From contig NC_087062.1 in the NCBI RefSeq assembly GCF_963678635.1, forward strand, positions 9,098,670 through 9,158,669: a stretch of 60,000 bases of DNA, read 5' to 3'. Position 1 is the first letter of the stretch; every line of letters starts with the position of its first letter. This document shows positions 21,218-31,344 of this stretch, in pieces. The position numbers and the translations under genes are program-made. Source of the stretch: Symsagittifera roscoffensis (lineage: Eukaryota; Xenacoelomorpha; Acoela; Convolutidae). Under the pieces are notes generated by a model. The model was not told the DNA's origin, ran no database searches, and saw only the letters and a list, made by a program, of their open reading frames with translations.

Positions 21218-21412
21218 GCGAGCATGGCGTTGATGCGAGGAGGCGAGACTCGTAATCTCCAGGTAGGCGGTTCAATTCCGGCACATGACAAAATTTTGTT
21301 TTTTCGTGGATTATTTAGCTTTTTCTTTATTTCATTTTTTCTATGTCTTTTTAGACCTGATTTGTGCCGTTTTCTCGCTTGTGTTGGCGAAGTGCATCTT
21401 CGCCTCTGAGTT
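21218..21412 (+). mobile_element. tRNA-derived SINE with 3' hairpin (family A)
   Basis: The head GCATGGCGTTGATGCGAGG, then GAGACTCGTAATCTCC (anticodon-arm-like) and GGCGGTTCAATTCCGGC (box B). The tail is GTTTTCTCGCTTGTGTTGG, then CGAAGTGCATCTTCGCCTCT. Confidence 0.7.
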
Positions 21413-21516
21413 TATGTATAATTTCACGCAATAATTTAAGTATCTATTGGTTTTCTCAGACAGACGAGGGTGATATTTAAATGACGTCTGAGAGTGAAGT
21501 TTATTGTTGGGTGTAG

Positions 21517-21883
21517 AAAGTGTTGAGCGGGAGCATTAGTGGACTTCCGCAGAAATGTGCCAACAATGTCTCCAAACCACCTGCTGCTCCCCCACTGAGA
21601 CAAACAAGTCCCCCCATAATCACTGACCAATCAACGTGCAGTATCGTATCTACAACGGACAAGAAAGAAGAACACACAGTTGAGAAGGAGAGCGAAAACG
21701 AGAGCGGCTTCTTCGAGGTTTCTGCAATGGGGGGATCTAGTCCCCCGTCAGTTCCAATGAAGTACCATCAGTTACCCGAACTGATTCCTGAACCGCCCAG
21801 CTTTCCAGCTGATTTATCAGATGTGACTCCGGTGATGTCGCCTGCATGTGCTAAAGAAGAGTTTGAGACAAAAAGCAATTCAG
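21517..21883 (+). CDS. Gene 1 exon 8: low-complexity linker
   Basis: Residues 792-913 plus one base. The acceptor TTGGGTGTAG| is phase 0 after exon 7 GAG|; the donor is AATTCAG|gttatg, phase 1. Pro/Ser/Glu rich with an acidic stretch (EKESENESGFFEV) and a Pro-rich stretch (LPELIPEPPSFPADL). No finger. Confidence 0.8.
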
Positions 21884-21999
21884 GTTATGAATGTTAAATT
21901 AGTGGAAGCTCTAGTCAAGTCATTGAGTAACAAATTGAAATTTCAACTAAAATTGATGGCATTATTTGATAAGTGAGTTTTTCTATTTGATAAGATGAG

Positions 22000-22130
22000 T
22001 TTTTCTGACGCAGTTGTTCCGAGCACTACCTATAGTGGGGAAGAATTTTGTCTTACGAAACGTGTTGATTTTTTAAAAAGCTTTTTCCAATGTTAAAATC
22101 ATATTCCACAAATAAGTATTAGAATGGGTA
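22000..22130 (+). repeat. Family F fragment
   Basis: Carries GTTGTTCCGAGCACTAC, GAATTTTGTCTTACG and a degenerate AATGGGTAGAGTGATTA, in family F order. It leads into a family C copy. Confidence 0.35.
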
Positions 22131-22560
22131 GAGTGATTAAGAGTCCATGAACGTAGGGAATAATCTTATATCGGTCGTGATGATTTCTTTTTTCAGGAAA
22201 AAGTCTTCATATTTGTTCACGCTCAAATTTTCCGCGGTTTGACTTTTGGTTTATTTCTAACTTCACCTCATTTCCTTTGTTGAAAGGAAAGCAAATTCCA
22301 CTTTCGAAAAGCATAAGTGCAAAGGTAAAAAAAACGTGAGCGACTTCTAATTTCGAATGGAATTCAATTTTCAGATTTCCCAGCGGCATGAAAAATTCAA
22401 CTATTGATCCAGTTTTCTCAAATTTGGTTAATTTGATCAAAAAAAGTGTCATTCATTAATTGTTCTTGAAATTCAAAGAGTTTTAAGGGCATCTGTTCTT
22501 TTCTTTTAAGTTCGAAATTCGGATTTTTTCAAAAGTAATAAGTCAGTATTTTTTTCTTTT
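22127..22560 (+). repeat. Dispersed repeat family C, copy in intron 8
   Basis: Starts GAGTCCATGAACGTAGGG and shares TTGTTCACGCTCAAATTTTC, GAAAGGAAAGCAAATTCC, ACGTGAGCGACTTCTAATTT and CTATTGATCCAGTTTTCTCA with the other copies. Confidence 0.7.
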
Positions 22561-22579
22561 TCCTTGCGTTCATGTTTAT

Positions 22580-23185
22580 TTAAGAGTAGATGAACGTAGT
22601 TCAGACTCTTATGTGGGTTGCGATGAGTTTTTTTTTCACGAAATTTTTTAAGCTTGCAGTTAGCAAGCGTTATCAAATCGGATTATAGACTTTTTTCGGG
22701 TTAACAACTAGTTTAACAAAGTCTGTTGAATCACTTACGATGCTGCTGACATGCTCATTTTTATGAAAACTCAAATTTACTTACAAGAGTAATTAACGTA
22801 GTGAAGACTCTTGTATCGGTCTTGCTGATTTTTGTTTTTTTCTCAGTAAAAAGACTTAACATGTGCATAAAAGTCTCTAATAACTACAGATGTGCGTTCA
22901 TACATATTGATGCAATTATGAATGCACTTAGGTATATATGCACTTTTTGAGTACAATTGAAATTCATCTGCTGAAAGTGACGTAAATAGCACTCTCCAAA
23001 TACGAACGTGGAAACGGTGCAAAAAAACGTGAACAATTTCTAGTTTCGAAAGTAGAATTTAAATTATAGATTTCCAGCGGAATAAAACTTATTGATCAAG
23101 TTTTCTCAAGATTTTTCAACAAAGTCAGTGTTTTTTAATGTTTACTTGCGTTCATTACTCTTTTCCAATCTTCGATTGGCTATAT
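22580..23185 (+). repeat. Two further family C pieces around a family B 5' module
   Basis: TAGATGAACGTAGTTCAGAC near 22588 and GTAATTAACGTAGTGAAGAC near 22791 each start a copy. Between them lies TTATCAAATCGGATTATAGA then CTTTTTTCGGGTTAACAAC, the 5' module that elsewhere precedes family B tRNA heads. The second piece continues with AAAAACGTGAACAATTTC to about 23180. Confidence 0.5.
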
Positions 23186-23489
23186 TTTAGTGGGTGGTGT
23201 GATTCTAGAACTATACGATCGCTTAGAGAATTAGGCATGATCGACAACATTTGTTTGCAAAAAATGAATACCAGACAAAAAATGAAAATCAATAAAAATT
23301 TTTCAAATTTCTTATTTTTTGTACAATAGTTTTATGATTTTTTGGGAAAATCTTTATTGTCAAATAAGCGCTAGAAGAAACATCCAAAACTAGTTTTCGT
23401 GATAGTAAATTCAAGTTTTATGAGCCTAAAATTTTTTTTCTAAATGATTTCCATTTAACGAGCGTTACTCGATCTCATTTTTTGCTCGA

Positions 23490-23690
23490 AATTGAACTAA
23501 AAATAAAAAGTTTTAAACCAGTGTTTCTCGACACTGGGAGAATTTTTTTAATGTCGTTCGAATCATGATTGAACGGGCTTCAATGTGATATACTACTCAA
23601 CTCTCTCCGATGGTTATTTGTGGTAGCTGATTTTGCGGGGATAACAAAACTAAAACACCCGAATACAAACACCCGGCTATCCTTGCTTTG
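23490..23690 (-). repeat. Reversed family F copy
   Basis: On the - strand it reads GGGTGTTTGTATTCGGGTG, GAAGCCCGTTCAATCATG and CCCAGTGTCGAGAAACACTG in family order. It stops about 60 bp before exon 9. Confidence 0.6.
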
Positions 23691-23749
23691 TTTTAATTTT
23701 TTTTTCGTTTGTGGTGAAGTGAAAACGAAGTTGTTCTTTCTTGTTCTAG

Positions 23750-24111
23750 GTGGAGGTGGTGTGGGCCAGACCATGAGCAACTCGCAGTCTTGTTCGCCCA
23801 GCGGCTGTTTACTGCCGACCTCCCTCTCCTCCCTGCTTGTCGAAGTGTCCCCTTCCTCCTCCTCCGCTACTCCCTCGGGGAGATCAGGAGTCAAAAACAA
23901 GAGTGGAAATAATGACGAAGACCATTCACCTACAGTATCAGTTCAGAATACTACAAATTCTTCAGCTGTTGAGAAGAGTGATAAGCGATCGAATCAGGCG
24001 GAGCAGCCAAACGCAGTAGCTGTCATCGGAAAGAGGCCAAAACATCGATGTGAAAGTTGCGGAGAGGTTTTTATCGACAATCTAGTGTTCTCGCTACACT
24101 CCTGCACTTGA
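23750..24111 (+). CDS. Gene 1 exon 9: C-terminus with terminal finger 8
   Basis: Residues 914-1033 and stop TGA at 24109-24111. Acceptor CTTGTTCTAG| leaves two bases that complete the phase-1 codon of exon 8. A Ser/Pro-rich segment and a basic stretch lead to a last finger, CESCGEVFIDNLVFSLHSC, near residues 1014-1032. It ends one residue before the stop and has H-x-C instead of H-x3-H, so it could be a vestigial finger or a protein-contact finger. Its F-x-D-x3-F spacing recalls the C-terminal dimerisation fingers of Ikaros/Hunchback proteins, but only one is present; I treat that as resemblance only. Confidence 0.85.
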
Positions 24112-24842
24112 AACTAAAAATGAACATTGAGTAATTGCTAAAATTGAAGCTATTCTGTTAATGTCCAATTCGACTTATTTATGTTGTTAATCATTAATGT
24201 TGTAAATTATCAGTCATCAGTTAATCAAATTTTGGTGCCTTTACATTATAGAGTATTTAGCTTTTTGCCGTTTGGTTTCTTTTCTTCCATATATGTTCTT
24301 ATCAGTTCATAATCAATTTGTGTATTTTTAATCGTAGTTTAATCAGTACTCGAATATTCCAATGTTGATCTTTTGTTGTAATTTTATATATTTGCCATTT
24401 CTTTCCCTTGTCGTCATTTGTCAGAATAGATCAAATGTTTTGGAGCAGTTGATTTGTTGCATCTTGCCGATCATTTGTCGTATACTGAATTTGAAATTCA
24501 AAAAGTTTTTTCCTTAGCTGAAGTGTGAGTTATTAGGAGGTAGTGCTGCCAATGGGTAGCGAACCGAAATCAAAAGTTCGGTGTTTTGTTATGAAAAACT
24601 TTTTCGAGTTGCATTAAATCAGTTCATTTTTTCAGTTTCCAGTAAAGATGGGTTTCGAAGACTAATTTTTCAAAAAAAAAATAAAAAACCGCCAAATTCT
24701 TTCTTAACTTCTAGTTGAATGAAATTAAAAGCAAGCTATCCATAGAAATGAATGCGGAAACTAAATGATTTTCCTGATTTTTGCTTAATTTTTCAAAAGT
24801 TCAATATATAAACCATAGTTTTTTCATTCATCTCACAATAAA
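24112..24842 (+). other. Probable 3'UTR of gene 1
   Basis: AT-rich, largely unique. An AATAAA occurs at 24837-24842 and another within an A-run near 24677; either could be the polyadenylation signal. The true end is not determinable from sequence. Confidence 0.35.
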
Positions 24843-24904
24843 TACCAAACCAGGCAGCCTGTATAAAATTCTAATGATCATCAACAAATAGGGGAGCTGA
24901 GCGG

Positions 24905-25260
24905 TGTATCCTTTTTTGAGATTCAGTTAAAAGTTGGTTGACAACTTTTATTTCGATAGCTTTATTTTGCGGTTTGACTTAGCATTTTTTGTGTTTAGTT
25001 TACTACCTTTGTTAAAAGGCCGATAAACTCCATCCACTATCTAACAGGAGAAAGATAAGTTCACGAAAAACGTGATCGTTCTCTAATTTCGAAAAGGAAT
25101 TTAAATATCAGATTTCCCAAGGGAATAGAAAAATTACCTATTGATTCAGTTTTTTCAAATTGGGTTATTTTTTATCATGAAGCGGCAATCAGCAATGCTC
25201 ATCAAATTCACAAGGCTTTAAGGCTATGTTTTTAAATTTGAAGTTCGAAGTGTTTTCGCA
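24905..25260 (+). repeat. Dispersed repeat family C, copy downstream of gene 1
   Basis: Shares TTGCGGTTTGACTTAGC, TTAAAAGGCCGATAAACTCC, AAAAACGTGATCGTTCTC and CTATTGATTCAGTTTTTTC with copies in the gene 1 introns. Confidence 0.6.
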
Positions 25261-25632
25261 CTGTCTGTTGACTGTTTCCAGTTTGTGGTTGTCCTAATTT
25301 TTGTCTGCTTATTTTTCGTTTGTTTTATTTTGTTAATTTTATTGTCTGGTACGGTTTTTATCGGTAAACTCTATAATGCCTAGGTTCTGATTTTGATAGT
25401 TTTCTGCCGTAAGAGGAAATTGCTCGGTAATTTGTAAATTTACGAACGCTGATTCATACACGGAACGTAGAGTCACATTACGAACTCGGCTTTTTTCCGC
25501 CACAAGTGGCAATTGAAAGTTCTAATTTATTTATTGGCACGTTTGCAAAACCATAATATATGGTTTACTTTGCTGCATATCATTATATTTTTGTATCCGG
25601 TTTTTTGATTGCTAGTATTTAGCTATTATTAA

Positions 25633-26060
25633 ACGGTCGTGGCGCAGATTCTAGTACGTCTGATTCTTAATCTCGAGTTCAGGGTTCGATTCCGACACAT
25701 TGTATGTTTTTTATCATTTTTTTAAATGAAAAGGTTACGGCTAGTATCGTTTCAGTCACTTCATTTTGCGTTGTTTGCGTTGCTTTTACGTGTTTCAAGA
25801 GGGATATGTAAAAAAATTGAATTACAAAATTCGCATAAACTTTTGACATCAGTTTTCATTTTAATGGGGTCTGTTCAAGTTTTGTCGGCTTGTGCTCGCC
25901 CGGTAAATGATTCTCAGAGTTTTTAAGCCTATTTTGAAAATCACCCGAAACAAATGTTAGAAATTTTTGTAGATGTAGTTAGTACTTTCGTCTTCCATTC
26001 ACCATCTTGTAATGCAATGTTATCGTTGTATCTGAATGGTTGCGAAGCTCCGCTTTTCCT
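25633..26060 (+). mobile_element. tRNA-headed element with 3' hairpin (family A)
   Basis: The head GGTCGTGGCGCAGATTCTAG has an anticodon-arm-like CTGATTCTTAATCTCGAG and box B AGGGTTCGATTCCGACAC. About 300 bp later it ends at GGTTGCGAAGCTCCGCTTTT. The AT-rich body between may include a nested piece. Confidence 0.55.
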
Positions 26061-26247
26061 TGCTTCATTTACACTAGCAAGCTTGCAAGCGTTTGTGTAT
26101 TAGTACACACCTTTTTTTTCTAAGCTAGTTCTCCAATAAAAGTGTTCGTTAAAAGTGTGCACATAAATGGAAGTATCACTGTAGCTGTGGAAATTGCATA
26201 GCATCTGCTCTCTGATTTATTTGTGGCTTCTGTTTGGGATTTATTAA

Positions 26248-26440
26248 GCGTCTGTGGCTTGGTGGTTAGTGTGTGAGACTCATAATCTCTAGGTTTCAGG
26301 TTCGAATCCGAGTCTTAGCCGAGATTTTACTAATTCGAGGCTTATTTCTACATCGCCTCTGTGTTGAAGTTTTCTGATGTTGATACACTTTCTAGTGTTT
26401 AGTGTTCTCGCTAGTGTTTGCGAAACGCACGTTCGCTTTT
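26248..26440 (+). mobile_element. tRNA-derived SINE, best family A copy
   Basis: The head GTGGCTTGGTGGTTAGTGTG (box A), GAGACTCATAATCTCT (anticodon arm with CAT) and CAGGTTCGAATCCGAG (box B) are nearly intact. They are followed by ACTAATTCGAGGCTTATTTC, a CATCGCCTCTGTGTTGAAG block, and a second hairpin tail GCGAAACGCACGTTCGC. The doubled tail suggests a nested or dimeric insertion. Confidence 0.75.
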
Positions 26441-27220
26441 GTGTTGAAGTTTCGTGATATTGATTATTTCTCAACGAATTCAATCCTAAAAATTTATCTA
26501 AAAAGTCGGTTTAGTCAAAAAGTACTGCAAAATTTTGAGACTAACAAAGTTCATAACCAGTTGCGAGATAAACTAGCTTTATTAACTCCTGATTGCTCTA
26601 AAATCAAAAAAGGAGTAGGTAAAATTGTTGCAATAAGGCTGTATCGTACTGGAATGAACACGTGCTCAAATTGGTAACAACGTTATTTCGAGGAAAAAAT
26701 TCTAGTATCTGATTTTAAGACAGTATCTGAATTTATAACTCTAAAATTGAGAATATATAGGTCACTCTGTTTAACTTTTACACAGTTTTGCCCTCGTCAC
26801 TTTTTTTCCACAAGTAACCCAAACTGGAAAAAACGGCTTTAAAATTTCCAGCTTTGTTAGGAATTTTCTCTGACTGTTTAAGAAGTTTCTTTGCAGAGCA
26901 AGCGACAAAGCATGCTAGTTATCCCTGAAAAAAGCAAGGTACTTCCAAGTATGATAGTTTCAATTAGACAATCAATTGATCACTTAGTGTCAGAATATTT
27001 GAAGCATAAAAAATTCTTCTTCAATTGTAGAGACCCAACTATCATACTGTAACCTCGTCTCAAATTATATAATTTTTTAACCAGCCAGTTGCTAGCGTAA
27101 TTTTTTTTTCTGATTATATTCTGTTGAATAAAGCAATTTCTTGAGTTATGAAAGTATTTACACATTTTTTATGTAGTTCAAGATTTAATTGAGCGATAAT
27201 TCTCCTACTGTTTCTCAAAC
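26441..27220. other. Intergenic, AT-rich
   Basis: A 91-codon open frame crosses the start of this stretch but overlaps the SINE and lacks coding composition. AACTATCATACTGTAAC near 27037 and AAGTATGATAGTTTC near 26948 are short inverted matches of unclear meaning. Nothing else recognised. Confidence 0.35.
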
Positions 27221-27370
27221 ATGGATTCCACTGAAGACGCCGAGAGGTTCAATGCCCCACTGGCGTATGAAATAGCAAAGCAAAGCCGTGTTAGCTCTCC
27301 CGCGATTAAATTACTCGCTAACATGAATATCAAAATAAATAGTTTTGTTGCAACTTTTTGCTCAAAATGA
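27221..27370 (+). CDS. Possible small coding segment of 49 codons
   Basis: ATG at 27221 (context CAAACATGG) opens a frame reading MDSTEDAERFNAPLAYEIAK, then QSRVSSPAIKLLANMN, and stops at 27368-27370. The first 38 codons are unlike the surrounding AT-rich DNA and look protein-coding; the last ten are AT-rich. It could be the start of a short gene, an exon whose donor I misjudge, or a relic of a mobile element. No family recognised. Confidence 0.25.
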   Translation: MDSTEDAERFNAPLAYEIAKQSRVSSPAIKLLANMNIKINSFVATFCSK

Positions 27371-27649
27371 GTAATGTATTAAACTAAGTATGTCTAGAAA
27401 CTAGCAAAAACATTGCATGCGTGTCAGTTTTGGGGATTGGGAGCATTTGAGAGTGTATGTTGATCTGCAGTGGGCAATATGAAATTTCGGTTGCACCAAT
27501 TTATTCCAAGAGGTCATCTAGTTGACCAACGCATATCAAAAGAAATTGGGAGTGGGTACTTAATTCAGAAACCTGACATCTGTGATCGACGTGGTCCGTA
27601 ATTGGAAAACCGAACAAAAATAGTACCGTGGTGAATCATTTGTCTATTA

Positions 27650-28600
27650 ATTTTCAGTTTTTCAACCCCTCCCCCCTCCCACCTCTCCCTCAATTATGGT
27701 AATATCCCTTTTGGGAGTGGATGGTTGTCAGTTGGAAGCAGGGCAGACCTGTCAGTTTCTAATTATACTCGTGCTGAATTGTTGCAGCCTTAATTTCCTC
27801 CTCCTCCTTTTCTGCAGTTTAAGCGTCCCCGCTTGTTCCAGTTGCACAAAGAGAGAAAGGGGGATCACATTGAACTGCACTTCACTTACCATTATAATAA
27901 TTTCCGCTGTGGGCTTCTGTTCCCGCATGCAGAATTCATTCATTCATTCTTTCTCTGTTCTCTGCTGTTATTCTCAGCATTTATTTCCTCAACTGCGCGT
28001 GCTTGCTTTGTGCCATTATTCTCCTGCTACTGCTGCAGTTTGTGTCTGTTTGGGCAAATCGGCTGTTGTTTGAAATAAGCGTGCCCAAATTCAATAACAC
28101 ACACCACACAACATTTACTGTCAAAGTGCATTTAGTTATTCCCAATACACATTTGGCTCCGAAAATACAATTCCGTCTCAATAACATTGACCCGTTATTC
28201 TAAATCTCTCTCTCTCTCTCTTTCTCTTCAGTTTCATTTGCTCTGTAATTTCTTACCACTCAACGCCATAGCCCAAATTAACCTGTCCTAACTTGGGGCC
28301 TCCTTTTACTTCACTGCTCGTGAAGTCTCTTAGAAATTTGCCCCGTGGGACTTGTTGAAGCTGCGGGTAGAAGTCTGTTCACGCTAGTATTTAATACCTT
28401 CTCCCTTCTCTCTTTGATCGAAGTTGCTAGGAGAATAAGAGAAGAAGACTTTGCCAGTTAGCTCTACTCGCTGGCTTCTAGTCCTTCATAAATCGCACCT
28501 CAGATCAGAATAACTCTGTAGTACCACTGTACCATGCGTGCACCTCAACTATTGTTTGCTTAGGGTTGTGTAGAATAAACTAACACTCTTTCTTTTCTTA
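27650..28600. other. Unique, less AT-rich block between the genes
   Basis: Pyrimidine-rich sequence with CT tracts, several acceptor-like YYYYCAG sites (such as CTTTTCTGCAG at 27819), and a frame of 86 codons after that site (KRPRLFQLHKERKGDHIELH onward) that becomes hydrophobic and Cys-rich. No domain recognised. It is free of the repeat families found elsewhere, so it may be a promoter, a non-coding first exon of gene 2, or an exon of an unseen gene. Confidence 0.3.
28204..28231 (+). repeat. CT microsatellite
   Basis: A run of CT dinucleotides ending TTTCTCTTCAG. It also makes a good splice-acceptor tract. Confidence 0.85.
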
Positions 28601-28765
28601 TTGCATATCATTACAATTGGGTCTTCCTCCCTTATCTCTTTCACCTCCAGCAGGTTAGATGAAATTGAGACTGCATTTATTTGTTTCCGCAGAACACATT
28701 TTTAGCACGTCAGGTCTCTTAACTTTCTCGTATTTTGAAATTTAAAAACTATTTTGAGTAATGAA

Positions 28766-28828
28766 TAGCAAGCTGTGCGCTTATATCCGGCTTCCAGGCA
28801 CAGCTGTGCGCTTATATCCGGCTTTTTT
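28766..28828 (+). repeat. Short direct repeat
   Basis: AGCTGTGCGCTTATATCCGG occurs twice, about 31 bp apart, separated by CTTCCAGGCAC. A small tandem duplication. Confidence 0.8.
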
Positions 28829-29311
28829 GTCCTGTTTATCTTGATTATCTGTGAAATATTAATAAATTTACTAGAAATATGGTGAGAGTAGACGGGTAGG
28901 ACTTTTCATCCGCTCCCACAGCCTAAACTAATCTCAATAGCAAAAAGTTTTGACCAATTTTTCTCGACGCTCAGGAGAAATTGTTTCAAACATCCGTTCC
29001 TGAAAGTTCTGATAATTTCGGAAAGTGCTTTTTATTCAGCATCTTTTGGCTATGCGTTCAATTTAACCAACTATCAAAAAAATGTTGCTTTTGAAAACAT
29101 GCTCGTTTCATTCTCTCTTCTTCATTTAGAGTAGATTTTAAGGACTCGAAAGAATGGTAGCGGCATCAATTTCAAGTTTTTTTGAATTGGGAAAAAATTG
29201 AATTGGTCGAATATGTAGGTTTGAATAGAACCTGAAAATCAAGTGAAGCTTCAGTGGCTTCATGAAAAAATCTAAGTACAGATTTTTCCGACCTCAACTT
29301 TTTTTTGAAAA

Positions 29312-30035
29312 AGAACAAGGATAGCCGGTTACTGTGCAAATAGCAGAATGCTCCGATCATAGTCCTAAAAAAATACGATTTTTTTTAAAATATTAGTGTA
29401 GTTCTTTCTACGTGGTGTGATAAAAGATCTGACATAAAAGTATAATTAAGGCATTTTTGACAGTCATAGTAGTAGAGGCAAACAGGACAGCAGTTTTTGA
29501 AGGAAAATGACTAGAAAAAACTCAAAATGTCTTAAATTTTTTTTTCAGAATGTTTTTGAATTGGCATCAAAATGGTTTTTGAATTGGCGTCACAAAATGG
29601 CATCAAAAATCTCCTAGAACTAATTATATCGATTAAAATTAAAATTAATTATGAATAAGCTACTGTGAACCGCCTAAGTTAACCGCAAATAGGCATACTC
29701 GCAAATCAACCGCAAATTAACCTCAATAACTGCAAATTTGCTGAAAATTTTGGAATTATCAAAGTTTGTGGTTTCTAAAATAAAGCTAAAAAACTCAAAA
29801 AACTAGGTTTACTTGCTCAAAATTAAGTTTTAAAGTCCAAAATTAAGACCAAAATAAAAAAATTTCAAACTGGTTTTTCTGGACACTGCGAAAAAATTTT
29901 CAAAGCCTTTTAAGTCGTTCAAATCTCGACTGAAAGGGATTTTATATGATATAACTTTCAACTCTCTCCTATGATTGTTTGTGTTAACTTATTTTTTGTT
30001 TGAAAAACAAAAAAAACGAAAACATTCGAATACAA
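29312..30035 (-). repeat. Dispersed repeat family F, near full-length reversed copy
   Basis: On the - strand it starts CTTTGTATTCGAATG and passes TCCCTTTCAGTCGAGATTTG, CAGTGTCCAGAAAAACCAG, TACTATGACTGTCAAAAATG, TTATCACACCACGTAGAA and ends ACCGGCTATCCTTG. It defines both ends of the family at about 720 bp. Confidence 0.65.
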
Positions 30036-30293
30036 AGGAAAATCAACCCCATTTTTTAAATTGTCGAAACAACTTATTTCTAAATTTCCTTAGAAGTGAA
30101 AAAGACAGAACCTTACCAGCGCATTAAAATGAAAATTTAGCTTTGTTAGCACTCAAAATTTAACAATATTAAATTCCTCTAAAAGTCTCAAATTTCAAAC
30201 CGATTTCCTGAGAAAACTGAGAAAACTGAGAAAACACTGAGAAAACTTTTTACTTTACTAGTATCGACCGAATTAAATTTGAAAAAATTTCGA

Positions 30294-30555
30294 TTACCTT
30301 AAGCCAGGGTGTTGCAACCGGCTAATAGACTTTTTACTACCCCTAAACAGTTTTGCTTACAAGATCTTGCATTTGTTAGATTTTGCTTCATGTTAAACTC
30401 GAAATCAACCAACCACATAGCACACCTGCCTAAAACGTTATCCTGCGAGGTTTTTGTTCGAATCCGGCAGCGATTTTTCTTCTTAATCTGGAAACTTTAA
30501 GCTAATTTTGACTATCGTCCGTCTGTTTACTTTAATTAGTTTAGTTCCCGTAGCA
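30294..30555 (+). mobile_element. tRNA-headed element, family B
   Basis: 5' module GCCAGGGTGTTGCAACCGGC, TAATAGACTTTTTACTACCC; head CACACCTGCCTAAAACG to TTTGTTCGAATCCGGCAGCG (box B) about 120 bp later; tail TCGTCCGTCTGTTTACTTTA, GTTCCCGTAG. The following AT-rich DNA to about 31100 may be a decayed body. Confidence 0.55.
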
Positions 30556-31344
30556 CGGACTTTTTCCTACTAGAAGTTAAGCTTTCTTCTAAAAATTTAA
30601 ATGCAGTTTCCAAAACCCCATTGGTAATGGTTTCTGAGTGAAAAAAATTTGCGGAATTTGACTTTTATTTTAAAAAAATGATATATTTTTTGTTGCTTTT
30701 AAATTTATCAACTTCTGTTCGGTGTAATTTCATTTTTTTTATTATTTTTTTTTTCATTTTTCTTTTTTTTGCTTACTCTGCTTAAAATTTACACGCAAGC
30801 TGCTTAGTGGCATCATTTTGCATGGTTGGAGGAGCAAAACAAGTTTATTATGCGTATGAGTCTTTTGAAGGGGCATTTTGATACGATAACACTTTTTTAG
30901 CTCTATGGGTGTGTGCTCAAAAGTTGTCGGCTTTAATTTCGCTTTGTTTCTATGCAAATGCAACTCTTAATTTTTTTTTGTCATTTTTTCTATCAGCTAG
31001 TTTGTCATGCAATGTTTATAGTACTTGGTTGGTAGTACTTTTTTTTATAGTACCTGAGTTTTTGAGGTCAAGAAACCTCTTTGTATCAATAACATTTTAA
31101 TTCCTCTGACGTTTAATTATAGTAGCTGATTTTTTGGGGGTTAAGCCACATCTAAAAGCACGTTTCTTTCTCTTTTCGTTGTCTAAACAACTAAGAACTT
31201 TAGGTATTTCTTGAAAGCTGGCATATGTTCAAGATTGGTATCATGTTAAAGGCCCATTGCTGATAATTCTGATTTGAAAAACAAATCAAACAAATGAATT
31301 GTTTCAGTATTGAATAAATATTTAGGTCTAATATTTAATGTTTC
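30556..31344. other. AT-rich intergenic DNA
   Basis: Long T runs. GTAGCTGATTTTTTGGGGGT near 31124 matches the start region of a reversed family F copy. No gene seen. Confidence 0.3.

Noticed and set aside
26248-26318. Functional tRNA genes (several tRNA-like stretches with good boxes A and B)
   Set aside because: None has a paired 7-bp acceptor stem, all are followed by a repeat tail, and the same tails recur; they are SINE heads.
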